A stretch of 64,000 nt of DNA from Sphingomonas phyllosphaerae (GTDB lineage: Bacteria > Pseudomonadota > Alphaproteobacteria > Sphingomonadales > Sphingomonadaceae): the NCBI RefSeq assembly GCF_029623345.1, contig NZ_JAPYKH010000001.1, positions 310,001 through 374,000 of the forward strand, given 5' to 3'. How positions within the stretch are numbered: position 1 is the stretch's first letter; every line of letters starts with the position of its first letter. This document shows positions 1 through 9,156 of the stretch, piece by piece. The notes under the pieces were generated by a model, which did not search any database, had not been told where the DNA came from, and worked only from the letters and a program-made list of their open reading frames with translations. The translations under genes and the position numbers were made by a program.

Positions 1-1
1 C

Positions 2-208
2 CGGCTCGACCATCCGGCCGAGGTGGAGGAACTGGGCCTCGATGAGGCACGGCTCGACTCGGCGCTGCTGATCGAATGGCCCGAACGCGCCGGGACGGGG
101 CGCTGGCCCGACGCGCTGGCGCTCACCCTCGCGGCCGAGCCGGACGGCGCGCGGCGCTTGACTTGGGCGGCGCCGCCCGCTTGGGCAGCGCGATGGCGAC
201 CCCGATGA
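2..208 (+). CDS. tsaE: TsaE, tRNA threonylcarbamoyladenosine biosynthesis ATPase (3' end only)
   Basis: Only the last 68 codons lie in the window; the reading frame is open from the first bases. The visible part contains the IEWPER motif that is characteristic of the C-terminal half of TsaE, preceded by a GLDE-type stretch. TsaE is the P-loop ATPase that drives the TsaB/TsaD complex making t6A37 on ANN-decoding tRNAs; the P-loop itself would be upstream of the window. The stop codon overlaps the start region of amgK (an ATG at 205 forms an ATGA overlap), so this is the first gene of a translationally coupled operon. The tsaE-amgK-murU-addB-addA order is common in alphaproteobacteria, which supports the call. 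Confidence 0.88.
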   Translation, partial: RLDHPAEVEELGLDEARLDSALLIEWPERAGTGRWPDALALTLAAEPDGARRLTWAAPPAWAARWRPR

Positions 209-1182
209 CACCGCCGGCGGACGCCGCGGCCTTTCTCGATACTCACGGCTGGCACCAGGCACGGATCGACCCGCTCGCGGGGGACGCTTCGTTCCGCCGC
301 TACTTCCGCGTCGTCGCGGGCGAGCGGCGCGGCATCCTGATGGACGCGCCGCCGCCGCACGAGGACCCGCGCCCCTTCCTCGACGTCGCGCGCTGGCTCG
401 CCGAGCGTGGCTTCGCGGCACCCGCGGTCCATGCGGTCGACCTCGAGCGCGGGCTCGTGCTGCTCGAGGACTTCGGCGACGAGCGCCTGCGCGAGACCGC
501 CGACGCCGATCCCGATGCGGCGGTGCCGCTCTACGCCGCCGCGGTCGATCTGCTCGTAGCCCTGCGCCGTCATCCCGCCGCCGCGGTGCGCGCCTATGAC
601 CGCGCCGAGCTGCAACGCGAGGCGGGGCTGCTCACCGACTGGTATTGCCCCGCGATCGGCGTCTCGGTCGACGTCGACGGCTATCGCGCCGCCTGGGACG
701 AGGTGCTCGGCCACGCCGAGGTGGCGGTGCCGGTCACTGTGCTGCGCGACTATCACGCCGAAAATCTGATGCTGGTCGGCGCCGAACGCTCGCTCGGCCT
801 GCTCGACTTCCAGGACGCGCTGGCGGGGCATCCGGCCTATGATCTCGTCTCGCTGCTGCAGGATGCGCGGCGCGACGTCGATCCGTCGCTGGAGGAGCGG
901 ATGCTGGCGCGCTATCGTGCCGCCACGGGCGAGGGGGATGCGTTCCTGCGCGCCTATCACGTGCTCGGCGCGCAGCGGAACGCCAAGATCATCGGCATCT
1001 TCACCCGGCTGTGGCAGCGCGACGGCAAGCCGCGCTACCCGGCGCTGTGCCCGCGCGTCTGGGGCTATCTCGAGCGCGACCTCGGCCAGCCCGTGCTCGC
1101 CCCGGTGGCGCGCTGGTTCGCCGACAACGTGCCGCCCGAGCTGCGCGGCGACCCGATGCTGATCGCCGGCGCGCGCGCGTGA
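193..1182 (+). CDS. amgK: N-acetylmuramate/N-acetylglucosamine anomeric kinase AmgK (aminoglycoside phosphotransferase family)
   Basis: Protein of about 329 residues with the APH/choline-kinase fold. The N-terminal nucleotide-binding lobe has GDASFRRYFRV. The catalytic loop is an HRD-like LRDYHAENLML, followed by the metal-binding LLDFQDA. In bacteria that recycle cell wall without going through UDP-GlcNAc synthesis, AmgK phosphorylates MurNAc (and GlcNAc) at C1, and MurU then makes UDP-MurNAc, a fosfomycin-insensitive bypass. The adjacent murU makes this function much more likely than antibiotic resistance. Two starts are possible: ATG at 193 (chosen) or ATG at 205, which overlaps the tsaE stop by four bases. 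The gene ends in a GTGA overlap with murU. Confidence 0.88.
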   Translation: MATPMTPPADAAAFLDTHGWHQARIDPLAGDASFRRYFRVVAGERRGILMDAPPPHEDPRPFLDVARWLAERGFAAPAVHAVDLERGLVLLEDFGDERLRETADADPDAAVPLYAAAVDLLVALRRHPAAAVRAYDRAELQREAGLLTDWYCPAIGVSVDVDGYRAAWDEVLGHAEVAVPVTVLRDYHAENLMLVGAERSLGLLDFQDALAGHPAYDLVSLLQDARRDVDPSLEERMLARYRAATGEGDAFLRAYHVLGAQRNAKIIGIFTRLWQRDGKPRYPALCPRVWGYLERDLGQPVLAPVARWFADNVPPELRGDPMLIAGARA

Positions 1183-1934
1183 CCCGCCCGCGCTACATCC
1201 GACCCGACCCCGGCGCGCGCGTGCCGCGCACCGCGATGGTGATGGCCGCGGGGATCGGCAAGCGCATGCGGCCGCTCACCGCAACGCGGCCCAAGCCGCT
1301 GGTCGAGGTGGCCGGGCGCGCGCTGCTCGACCACGTCTTCGATCGGCTGCGCGCGGCCGGGGTGCAGCGCGCGGTGGTCAACGTCCACTATCTCGCCGAC
1401 GCGCTGGAGGCGCATCTGCGCCATCGCGTCCGCGGCATCGAGGTGATCGTGTCGGACGAGCGTGAGCGGCTGATGGAGACCGGCGGCGGGCTGGTGAAGG
1501 CGCGCGCGCTGCTCGGGGACGAGCCGTTCCTCGTCGTCAACAGCGACAATTTCTGGCTCGACGGACCGACCGACGCGATCCGCCAGCTCGCCGCGCGCTG
1601 GGACGGTGCGACGATGGACGCGCTGATGCTGATGGTGCCGTGCGCGCGCGCCCATAACCACGGCGGGCAGGGCGACTTCCATCTCGCGCCCGACGGCCGG
1701 GTGACCGGGCGGCGCAAGCCCGGGCGCGTCGCGCCGTTCGTCTATACCGGCGTGCAGATCATGGCGCCCGCGCTGATCCGCGACTGGCCGGAAGGGCCGT
1801 TCTCGACCAACCTCTTCTGGAACCGCGCGATCGAGGCCGGGCGCGCCTATGGCTTCGTTCATCAGGGCCTGTGGTCGGAGGTCAACGTGCCGGGCGCGAT
1901 CGCGCGTACCGAGGCGCTGCTCGCCGATGTCTGA
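1179..1934 (+). CDS. murU: N-acetylmuramate alpha-1-phosphate uridylyltransferase MurU
   Basis: 251-residue nucleotidyltransferase. The N-terminus holds the NTP-transferase signature (MVMAAGIGKRMRPLT followed by RPKPLVEV), and VVNSDNFW carries the metal-binding aspartate. It converts MurNAc-1-phosphate plus UTP to UDP-MurNAc, the second step of the anabolic peptidoglycan recycling pathway begun by AmgK. The chosen GTG at 1179 overlaps the amgK stop (GTGA). A longer open frame upstream exists but runs through amgK and is arginine-rich shadow. The stop overlaps addB by 8 bp. The general family also includes GlmU/RmlA-like enzymes; pairing with AmgK favours MurU. Confidence 0.9.
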   Translation: MTRPRYIRPDPGARVPRTAMVMAAGIGKRMRPLTATRPKPLVEVAGRALLDHVFDRLRAAGVQRAVVNVHYLADALEAHLRHRVRGIEVIVSDERERLMETGGGLVKARALLGDEPFLVVNSDNFWLDGPTDAIRQLAARWDGATMDALMLMVPCARAHNHGGQGDFHLAPDGRVTGRRKPGRVAPFVYTGVQIMAPALIRDWPEGPFSTNLFWNRAIEAGRAYGFVHQGLWSEVNVPGAIARTEALLADV

Positions 1935-4923
1935 CTCGCCCGGTCGCCAGCGCGGCCTGCGGCTTTACTCCATCCCGGCGCACCGTGCCTTCGCCGACGC
2001 GCTGGTCGCGGGGCTGCTGCGCCGCTATGCCGCCGATCGCATGGCGCTCGCGCGCGGCGTCGTGCTGGTGCCCAATAACCGCGCCGGCCTGGCGATCAGC
2101 GATGCGTTCGTGCGCGCCAGCGGCGGTGCACTGCTGCTGCCGCGGATCGTCGCGCTGGGGGGCGACGACCTGGAGGCGGCAGTGGGCGCCGCGCTCGATC
2201 CGGCCGACGCGGTGCCGCCGCTGCCGCCCGCGATCGACCCGCTCGAGCGTCGCATGATCCTCGCTCGACTGGTCAGCGAGGAGCGCGCCGCGAGCGGGCG
2301 GGCGGTCGACGCGGCCGAGGCGGTGCGGCTCGCGGGCGAGCTGGCGCGCACGCTCGACCAGCTGATCGTCGAGGAGGTCCAGCCTGAGACACTCGCCGCG
2401 ATCGATCCCGGCGAAGGACTGTCGGACCATTGGGAGGTGTCGCTGCGACTGTTCCGGCTGCTGCTCGAACGCTGGCCGCAGGAGCGGGAGCGACTGGGCC
2501 GGGTCGATGCGGCGTGGCGGCGGGTGCAGCTGCTCGATCGCCAGGCGGCGCGGTGGCGTGCCGATCCGCCCGCGCGCTTCGTCTGCGCCGCCGGCATCAC
2601 CGATCCAGCGCCCGCGGTGGCGCGGCTGCTGCGCGTGGTCGCTGATCTGCCCGAGGGATCGGTGGTGTTCGCCGATCTGGATCTGCACCTTCCCGAGGAC
2701 GAGTGGGAGGCGCTCGGCCCGCACCGGCCTGACCCGGTCACGAGCTTGCGCCAACGCGCGATCGAGGTTCACCCGCAGTTCCACCTCAAGTTGCTGTTGG
2801 AGCGGATCGGTGCCGCGCGCGGTGAAGTCACACGCTGGGGCGCGGCGAGCGAGCAGGACGCGGGCGCCGCGCGCGGCCGTGCCATCGCCAACGCGCTCGC
2901 CCCCGCCGCCTTCACCGCCAAATGGACCCGGCTCGACGCCGCCGACCGCCGGCTGACCGGGGTCGAGGCCGTCGAACTTGCCACGCCGGCGGAGGAGGCG
3001 CAGGCGATCGCGCTCAAGCTGCGCGAGGCCGTGGAGGAGCCGGGCCGCACCGCGGCGCTCGTCACGCCGGACCGCGCGCTGGCGCGCCGCGTCGCCGCGC
3101 ACTGCCGCCGCTGGAACATCCAGGTGGATGACAGCGCGGGACGGCCGCTGACGATCCTGCCGCCGGGCACGCTTCTCGCCGCGATCGTCGAGGCGGCGGC
3201 GCACGACTTCGTGCCGATGGCGCTGTTGACGCTACTTAAACACCCGCTGATCCGCGCGGGTGCCGAGCGCGGGGCGTGGCTCGACGGCGTGCGCCGGCTC
3301 GACCGCGCGCTGCGCGGGCCGCGGCCGGGACCGGGGCTCGACGGGATCGACCGCCATCTCGCCGGCGGCAATGAACGCGAGCGCGCGATCCGCTCGCGGG
3401 CCGCCGATTGGTGGCGAGACACGCGCGCCCTGCTCGATCCGATCGCGGGCGTGTTCGGCGACGGCGAGACAAGCTTGGCGGCGCTCGTCGCGGGGCTGCG
3501 CGAGGCGGCGCAGCGGCTGGCCGGCGACGAGGCGTGGCGCGGCCTCGCCGGGCGTGCCGCGGCCGACCTGCTCGCCGCGTTGGAGGAGCAGGCGCCGCGC
3601 GGTCCCGCGCTGGTGAATCCGGCCGGCTTCGCGACGATGCTGCGTCAGCTGATGGATGAGTCGGCGATCCGGCTGTTGCCGCGCGAGCGCCACCCGCGGC
3701 TGGCCATCTACGGGCTGATGGAGGCGCGCCTCCAGTCCGCCGACCTCATGATCCTGTCGGGCCTCAACGAGGGCGTGTGGCCCGGCTTGCCCGCGCCCGA
3801 CCCGTGGCTCGCACCGCGCGTTCGCGCCGAGCTGGGCCTGCCCGGGCTGGAGCGCGGCATCGGCACGGCCGCGCATGACTTCGCGCAGGCACTCGGCGCC
3901 CCGCGCGTGCTGCTCACCCGCGCGCGGCGCGATCAGCGCTCGCCGGCGCTCGCTTCGCGCTTCTGGCTGCGGCTGGAAGCGATGACGGGCGAGCGTTTCC
4001 CGCGCGTGACCGCGCTCGCCGACTGGGCGCGCGCGCTCGACCACGGCGGCGTGCCGCGCCCGGCCGCGCGCCCCGCGCCGCTGCCGCCCGCGGCGCTGCG
4101 CCCGCGCGCGATCTCGGTGACCGAGGTCGATCGCCTCAAGGCCGATCCCTACGCCTTCTACGCGCGCCGGATCCTCAAGCTGCTGCCGCTCGACCCGGTT
4201 GACGCCGTCCCGAGCGCGGCGTGGCGCGGCACCGCGGTCCATGCCGTGCTCGAGGCCTGGGCGCGCGACGACCGCTGCGACCCGGCCGCGTTGCTGCCCC
4301 GCGCTCGGCTCCTGCTTCAAGATCCCGCCGCCCACCCGCTGCTGCGCGCGCTGTGGCAGCCGCGGCTGGTCGCCGCGTTCGAGTGGATCGCGGCGCGCAC
4401 GCTGGCCGATCGGGCGGAGGGGCGCGAGGTGCTCGCCGTCGAGGGCCGTGGCCGGGTCGAGCTCTCCGGCATCGCGCTCGACGGCCGCTTCGACCGGATC
4501 GACCGCATGCCCGACGGTGGTCTCGGGATTGTCGACTACAAGACCGGCAAGGCGCCTTCGGTCGCGGCGGTGCGCGGCGGGTTCAACCTCCAGCTCGGGC
4601 TGCTCGGCGCCATTGCCGAGCAGGGCGGATTTGACGGCGTGCGCGGCGGCGCGACTGCCTTCGAATATTGGTCTCTCGCCAAGAAGGGCGAGGGCTTCGG
4701 CTCGGTCAGTTCGCCAGCTGACCCCGTCGGTAAGGGCGGCCGCATCCCGACCGGAGAGTTCGTCGCCGCCGCGCGCGAGAGTTTCGCTCAGGCGGCGGCG
4801 CGCTGGCTCACCGGCGAGGAGGCGTTCACCGCGAAGCTCCACCCTGAGTTCGCGCCCTATGCCGAGTATGACCAGCTGATGCGCCGCGACGAATGGTATG
4901 GCCGGGAGCAGGCGCGTGGCTGA
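1927..4923 (+). CDS. addB: Double-strand break repair protein AddB
   Basis: 998-residue protein of the alphaproteobacterial AddB type. The N-terminal half is a degenerate helicase-like region (VLVPNNRAGLAISD near residue 40). The C-terminal half has the RecB-family nuclease core: AWRGTAVHAVLEAW, then GRFDRIDR and VDYKTGKAPS, the last giving the Asp and Lys of the PD-(D/E)XK site. With AddA it processes double-strand ends to Chi-like sites for RecA loading, replacing RecBCD. I see no cysteine cluster at the extreme C-terminus of the kind that holds the iron-sulfur centre in Bacillus AddB. ATG at 1927 overlaps murU by 8 bp, and the 3' end overlaps addA. Confidence 0.93.
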   Translation: MSDSPGRQRGLRLYSIPAHRAFADALVAGLLRRYAADRMALARGVVLVPNNRAGLAISDAFVRASGGALLLPRIVALGGDDLEAAVGAALDPADAVPPLPPAIDPLERRMILARLVSEERAASGRAVDAAEAVRLAGELARTLDQLIVEEVQPETLAAIDPGEGLSDHWEVSLRLFRLLLERWPQERERLGRVDAAWRRVQLLDRQAARWRADPPARFVCAAGITDPAPAVARLLRVVADLPEGSVVFADLDLHLPEDEWEALGPHRPDPVTSLRQRAIEVHPQFHLKLLLERIGAARGEVTRWGAASEQDAGAARGRAIANALAPAAFTAKWTRLDAADRRLTGVEAVELATPAEEAQAIALKLREAVEEPGRTAALVTPDRALARRVAAHCRRWNIQVDDSAGRPLTILPPGTLLAAIVEAAAHDFVPMALLTLLKHPLIRAGAERGAWLDGVRRLDRALRGPRPGPGLDGIDRHLAGGNERERAIRSRAADWWRDTRALLDPIAGVFGDGETSLAALVAGLREAAQRLAGDEAWRGLAGRAAADLLAALEEQAPRGPALVNPAGFATMLRQLMDESAIRLLPRERHPRLAIYGLMEARLQSADLMILSGLNEGVWPGLPAPDPWLAPRVRAELGLPGLERGIGTAAHDFAQALGAPRVLLTRARRDQRSPALASRFWLRLEAMTGERFPRVTALADWARALDHGGVPRPAARPAPLPPAALRPRAISVTEVDRLKADPYAFYARRILKLLPLDPVDAVPSAAWRGTAVHAVLEAWARDDRCDPAALLPRARLLLQDPAAHPLLRALWQPRLVAAFEWIAARTLADRAEGREVLAVEGRGRVELSGIALDGRFDRIDRMPDGGLGIVDYKTGKAPSVAAVRGGFNLQLGLLGAIAEQGGFDGVRGGATAFEYWSLAKKGEGFGSVSSPADPVGKGGRIPTGEFVAAARESFAQAAARWLTGEEAFTAKLHPEFAPYAEYDQLMRRDEWYGREQARG

Positions 4924-7900
4924 GCGCGCGGTCGGGCCGTTGCCGATGCTGCGCGGCGAGCAGCTCCGCGCCAGCCGGCCCGAGTCGCATGTCTGGCTTT
5001 CGGCCTCGGCGGGAACGGGCAAGACCCAGGTGCTCGCCGCGCGTGTGTTCCGGCTGCTGCTGCGCGACGTCGAGCCCGGTGCGATCCTGTGCCTCACCTT
5101 TACCAAGGCGGGCGCGGCCGAGATGGCGGGGCGGATCAACCGGCAGCTCGCCGCCTGGGTGCGGATGGACGAGACCGGGCTCGCCAGCGACCTGCTCGCG
5201 CTCGGCGAGCGCACCACACCTGCGCTGATCACACGCGCGCGTACGCTCTTCGCCAAGGTACTCGACGCGCCCGGCGGCGGGCTGCGCATCCAGACGATCC
5301 ACGGCTTCTGCCAGGGGCTGCTCGCCGCTTTCCCGATCGAGGCCGGGCTGGTGCCGGGCTTCCGCCCGCTCGAGCCGCGCGAGGAGGCGCTGCTGCGGCG
5401 CCAGGCCTTGTCGGACCTGCTCGTCGACGCCGAGCGGGCAGGCCGCGCCGCCCCGGTCGACACGATCGGCCAGCTCAGCCTGCGACTCGGCGAGCAGGGC
5501 GCGGAACAGTTCCTCGTCGCCTGCGCGCGTGCCGGTGCCGCGCTGGAGGCGCTGCCCAGCGGCATCGCACCCTTCGTCCGCGGCCAGCTCGGCGTGCCGC
5601 TCGGCGATCTCGACTCGCATGTCCATGACGCCTGTGGCGACGATCGCGTCGACCGCGCCGCGCTCGACCTGCTCGCCGCACTCAACCGCGGCTGGGGCAC
5701 CAAGAGCGGCGTCGAGCGCGCCGAGGCGATCGGCGCCTGGCTCGCTGCCGCGCCGGCCGAGCGCGCCGCCACGCTCGACACGCTCCACCTCGTCTGGGCA
5801 CGCAAGGACGGCGAGCCGCAGTCGTTCGGCAAGGGTCGCGCCCCCGCCGACCCCGATTACGCCGACCACGCGCTGCGCCTCCACGGCTGGTGCGGCGAGC
5901 TGCTGCTGCTGCGCAGCCGCGCCGCCTACGCCGACCTGCTCGGCGCCGCACTCGAGGTGGGGCGCGATTATGCGCGCGGCTATGCCGCCGCCAAGCGCCG
6001 CGCCGGCGCGGTCAATTTTGACGACCTGATCGCCGCCGCGGTCGCGCTGCTCCAGCAGGACGGCATCGGCGAGTGGATCCGCTACAAGCTTGACCAGCAG
6101 ACCGAGCACGTTCTGGTCGACGAGGCGCAGGATACCAATGTCGCGCAATGGACGATCGTGCGCGCGCTGGTGGACGAATATTTTGTCGGGCGCGGCGTCT
6201 TCGCGCCCTCGGTGCGGACGCTGTTCACGGTGGGTGACCTGAAGCAGGCGATCTTCGGCTTCCAGGGCACTGATCCTTATACCTTTATGGCAGCTGAGCA
6301 GCACTTCGACCGAAAGGCGCGCCAAGTCGCCGGCACCGATGAGATGCCGGATGACGATCGCGGGCTACCGTTTGATCGGCTCTCCTTGACTGACTCGTTC
6401 CGGTCCACCGCGCCGGTGCTGGAGTTCGTCGACGCTATGATCGAGTCAGTTGGTCCGGAAGCACTCGGAGCGCTGGAGGCGATCCCGCCCCATGCCAGCC
6501 GCGTCGCCGGCCCCGGCGCGGTGATCTTGTGGCCCGCCGTCGCCGCAGGCACGAACGAGGCGGAGGAGGACGGCGAGGAGGGCTGGGCCGACGATGCCGT
6601 TCGCCGCAACGCCTCGAACATCGCGCGTCAGGTGCGGGACTGGCTGCGCCCGGTGGAGGACGGCGGGCTGCTGCTCGGCAGCAAGGGACGCGGACTCCGA
6701 CCCGAGGACGTGATGATCCTGGTCAAGCGCCGCGGTGAGCTTGCCCAGCTGCTGGTCGCGCGGCTCTACGCCGAGGGCGTGCCCGTCGCGGGCGTCGACC
6801 GACTGCGGTTGTCCGCGCCGTTGGCGGTGCAGGATCTGCTCGCCGCGATCCGCTTCGTGCTCCAGCCCGAGGACGATCTCAGCCTCGCCAGCCTGCTCGT
6901 CTCGCCGTTGATCGGCTGGAGCCAGGACGAGCTGATGGCGCGCGCGGCGCCGCGCGAGGTCGGGCTGTGGCGGCATCTCCAGCGCACCTGCGGCGACGCG
7001 GTCGCGCCGGTCGCCGTGCTGCTCGCCAGCGCCGATTATGACACGCCTTACCGGTTCCTCGAGCAGCTGCTGTCCGGCCCGCTCGACGGCCGGCGCAAGC
7101 TGCTGGCGCGGCTGGGCGAGGAGGCGCGCGACCCGATCGAGGAGCTGCTCAACGCCGCACTCGACTTCGAGCTCGACTCGACCCCCTCGCTACAGCGCTT
7201 CCTCGACTGGTTCGAGCGCGACGAGGTCGAGATCGTGCGCGACGCCGCCGCGCCGCTGGACGCGGTGCGCGTGATGACCGCGCACGGCGCGAAGGGCTTG
7301 CAGGCGCCGCTGGTCATCCTCGCCGACGCCACCGCCGATCCGGACGCGACCCCGCGGTCGGTGCTTGCCTGGACGCCCGAGGACATGGAGCTCGCAGTCC
7401 CCGTGTTCCGCCCGCGCGCGGCCGAGCGTGCCGGCGCGATCGACGCCGCGCTCGCCGCGGCCGAGCAGCGCGAGCGGGAGGAGCATTGGCGGCTGTTCTA
7501 CGTCGCCGCGACCCGCGCAGAAGAGCGGCTGGTGGTCGCCGGCTCGCTCAGCGCGAAATGGCAGGGCGTGCCGCCCGAGGCGAGCTGGTACGCCGCGGCG
7601 GCACGCACGCTCGACGCGCTCGGCGTTCCCTCGGCGGAGGAGGCGGGCCAGCGGACGTTCCTCGGCCGCGCGCCGGCTGCCGCCGTCATGGCCAAGCGCG
7701 CCGCTGCGGCGAGCGCGCCCGCCGCACCGCTGCCCGACTGGGTGCGCCGCGCCGCGCCCGAGGACGCCAAGCCGCCACGCCCGCTTTCGCCGTCGTCGAT
7801 CGGTGACGATTCGGTCGCCGACCCGCCGCCCACACCCGCCACCAGCGCGGCGGCGGAGCGCGGGCGGCTGCTCCACGCGTTGTTCGAGCGGCTGCCCCCG

Positions 7901-8371
7901 CTCGCGCCCGAGCGTCGCGCTGGGGCCGCGGCCGCGTGGCTCACCCAGCGCGGCGTCGCCGAGCCGGCAGCGATGGTGACGGCGGTGCTCGCGGTGCTCG
8001 ACGATCCCGCGCTCGCGCCCTTGTTCGGGCCTGAGTCGCTCGCGGAGGCGCCGATCAGCGCTACGCTGCCGTCGGGTCGGGTCATCTCGGGCACGGTCGA
8101 CCGGCTGCTGCTCGGCGACGGCGTCGTGCGCGTGATCGACTATAAGTCGTCGCGCGCGGTGCCGGAGAGTGCCGCGGAGGTGCCCGACTATCACCTGCGC
8201 CAGATGGCGGCCTACGCCGCCGCGCTCGAGGTAATCGTGCCGGGGGCCCGTGTCGAGGCCGCGCTGCTCTATACCGCGGCGGCGCGACTGATCGTGTTGC
8301 CCGAGGATCTGCTCGCACCGGTCAAGCGGCGCTTGGCGGGGCCGGAGCAAAGCTTGGGGCTGGGCGGTTGA
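4916..8371 (+). CDS. addA: Double-strand break repair helicase-nuclease AddA
   Basis: UvrD/Rep-type SF1 helicase with a C-terminal RecB-type nuclease, about 1,151 residues. Walker A is SASAGTGKT (residues about 29-37). Motif II is VLVDEAQD, motif III FTVGDLKQAIFGFQG, motif V MTAHGAKGLQAP and motif VI FYVAATRAEERL. The nuclease motif is VIDYKSSR near residue 1,075. Partner of AddB in recombinational repair. I chose GTG at 4916 because MAERAVGPLP matches the usual N-terminus and a purine-rich GGGAGCAGG lies just upstream; an in-frame ATG at 4898 would add six residues. The short overlap with addB indicates translational coupling. Confidence 0.93.
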   Translation: MAERAVGPLPMLRGEQLRASRPESHVWLSASAGTGKTQVLAARVFRLLLRDVEPGAILCLTFTKAGAAEMAGRINRQLAAWVRMDETGLASDLLALGERTTPALITRARTLFAKVLDAPGGGLRIQTIHGFCQGLLAAFPIEAGLVPGFRPLEPREEALLRRQALSDLLVDAERAGRAAPVDTIGQLSLRLGEQGAEQFLVACARAGAALEALPSGIAPFVRGQLGVPLGDLDSHVHDACGDDRVDRAALDLLAALNRGWGTKSGVERAEAIGAWLAAAPAERAATLDTLHLVWARKDGEPQSFGKGRAPADPDYADHALRLHGWCGELLLLRSRAAYADLLGAALEVGRDYARGYAAAKRRAGAVNFDDLIAAAVALLQQDGIGEWIRYKLDQQTEHVLVDEAQDTNVAQWTIVRALVDEYFVGRGVFAPSVRTLFTVGDLKQAIFGFQGTDPYTFMAAEQHFDRKARQVAGTDEMPDDDRGLPFDRLSLTDSFRSTAPVLEFVDAMIESVGPEALGALEAIPPHASRVAGPGAVILWPAVAAGTNEAEEDGEEGWADDAVRRNASNIARQVRDWLRPVEDGGLLLGSKGRGLRPEDVMILVKRRGELAQLLVARLYAEGVPVAGVDRLRLSAPLAVQDLLAAIRFVLQPEDDLSLASLLVSPLIGWSQDELMARAAPREVGLWRHLQRTCGDAVAPVAVLLASADYDTPYRFLEQLLSGPLDGRRKLLARLGEEARDPIEELLNAALDFELDSTPSLQRFLDWFERDEVEIVRDAAAPLDAVRVMTAHGAKGLQAPLVILADATADPDATPRSVLAWTPEDMELAVPVFRPRAAERAGAIDAALAAAEQREREEHWRLFYVAATRAEERLVVAGSLSAKWQGVPPEASWYAAAARTLDALGVPSAEEAGQRTFLGRAPAAAVMAKRAAAASAPAAPLPDWVRRAAPEDAKPPRPLSPSSIGDDSVADPPPTPATSAAAERGRLLHALFERLPPLAPERRAGAAAAWLTQRGVAEPAAMVTAVLAVLDDPALAPLFGPESLAEAPISATLPSGRVISGTVDRLLLGDGVVRVIDYKSSRAVPESAAEVPDYHLRQMAAYAAALEVIVPGARVEAALLYTAAARLIVLPEDLLAPVKRRLAGPEQSLGLGG

Positions 8372-8419
8372 GCGCACACGGGTCGCGTCCTAGCTAAGGC
8401 GCAACGAAGGAGAAACACG

Positions 8420-8743
8420 ATGGCCACCAAGACGATCACCGACGCCAGCTTCCAGAGCGACGTGCTCCAGGCGGACAAGCCGGTGCTGGTCGATTTCTGG
8501 GCTGAATGGTGCGGGCCGTGCAAGATGATCGGGCCGTCGCTGGAGGAGATCAGCGAGGAACTGGGCGAGCAGGTCACCATCGCCAAGCTCAATATCGACG
8601 ACAACCCCGATGCGCCCGGCCGCTACGGTGTGCGGGGAATCCCGACGATGATCCTGTTCAAGGGCGGCGCGCCGGCCGCGACCAAGATCGGCGCCGAGCC
8701 CAAGGGGCGGATCAAGTCCTGGCTGGAGGGCGAGCTCGCCTGA
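8420..8743 (+). CDS. trxA: Thioredoxin
   Basis: 107-residue single-domain thioredoxin with the redox motif WAEWCGPCKM and the cis-proline region RGIPTMILFKGG. It is the general cytoplasmic disulfide reductant, recycled by thioredoxin reductase. The start ATG is preceded by GAAGGAGAAA. It sits 48 bp after addA on the same strand, a common order in this group, and probably has its own promoter as well. Two GC-rich hairpins follow the stop codon. Confidence 0.96.
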   Translation: MATKTITDASFQSDVLQADKPVLVDFWAEWCGPCKMIGPSLEEISEELGEQVTIAKLNIDDNPDAPGRYGVRGIPTMILFKGGAPAATKIGAEPKGRIKSWLEGELA

Positions 8744-8757
8744 GCGACTGATCGCCG

Positions 8758-8814
8758 GACCGGGTCAGCCCGGTCTCCCGGCTTCCGTTGCCCGCGCCTA
8801 GGGATAGGCGCGGG
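8758..8814 (+). terminator. Tandem hairpins after trxA
   Basis: Two consecutive perfect stem-loops. The first has a 7-bp stem at 8758-8764/8769-8775 with a TCAG loop. The second has a 9-bp stem at 8791-8799/8806-8814 with a 6-nt loop, followed by CTTCGGCGTTTC. The T-tract is weak, but the position between trxA and vapD fits transcription termination of the addAB-trxA operon. Confidence 0.55.
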
Positions 8815-8836
8815 CTTCGGCGTTTCAGGGGGATGC

Positions 8837-9121
8837 ATGTACGCGATCGTGTTCGACCTCGACGCGACCATCCTCGAGCGGCGCTATCCCAGCCCCTCTT
8901 TGCGCGACGCCTACCGCGAGGTGAGCGATATCCTGCGCCACCACGGCTTCGCGCAGCGCGACGGCGCCAGCCTCTACGTCAGCGAGGCGGCCAAAGCGGT
9001 GGACTGCGTGCTCGCGGTGCAGGACCTCAGCCGGCTGTGCGCCTGGTTCGCGCCATCGGTGCTCGACATCCGCATGCTGCGCATCGACGAGGAGAGCGAC
9101 CTTTCGGCCGCCTTGCGATGA
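8837..9121 (+). CDS. vapD: VapD family protein (Cas2-like endoribonuclease)
   Basis: 94-residue protein that matches the VapD family over its whole length: MYAIVFDLD at the N-terminus (the ferredoxin-fold beta strand with the conserved Asp also seen in Cas2), CVLAVQDLSRL in the middle, and DIRMLRIDEESDL at the end. Characterised VapD proteins (Haemophilus, Helicobacter) are ribonucleases; the Haemophilus one is the toxin of a VapXD pair. No VapX-like partner or CRISPR array is visible here, so this copy is solitary between trxA and the GlcNAc block. The ATG is preceded by CAGGGGGATGC, a good ribosome binding site. Function beyond the family assignment is not shown by the sequence. Confidence 0.85.
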   Translation: MYAIVFDLDATILERRYPSPSLRDAYREVSDILRHHGFAQRDGASLYVSEAAKAVDCVLAVQDLSRLCAWFAPSVLDIRMLRIDEESDLSAALR

Positions 9122-9156
9122 GAGCCCGGTTGGCTGGGCGAACATCGAGGCGACCG

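Noticed and set aside
193..1182. Aminoglycoside resistance kinase
   Set aside because: The fold is shared, but the adjacent murU and the conserved operon point to the cell-wall sugar kinase AmgK.
3232..5832. 866-codon minus-strand frame opposite addB/addA
   Set aside because: Crosses the boundary of two well-supported genes and has only Ser/Arg/Ala low complexity.
8837..9121. Cas2 and therefore a CRISPR system
   Set aside because: The protein matches VapD rather than Cas2, and there is no Cas1 or repeat-spacer array anywhere in the window.
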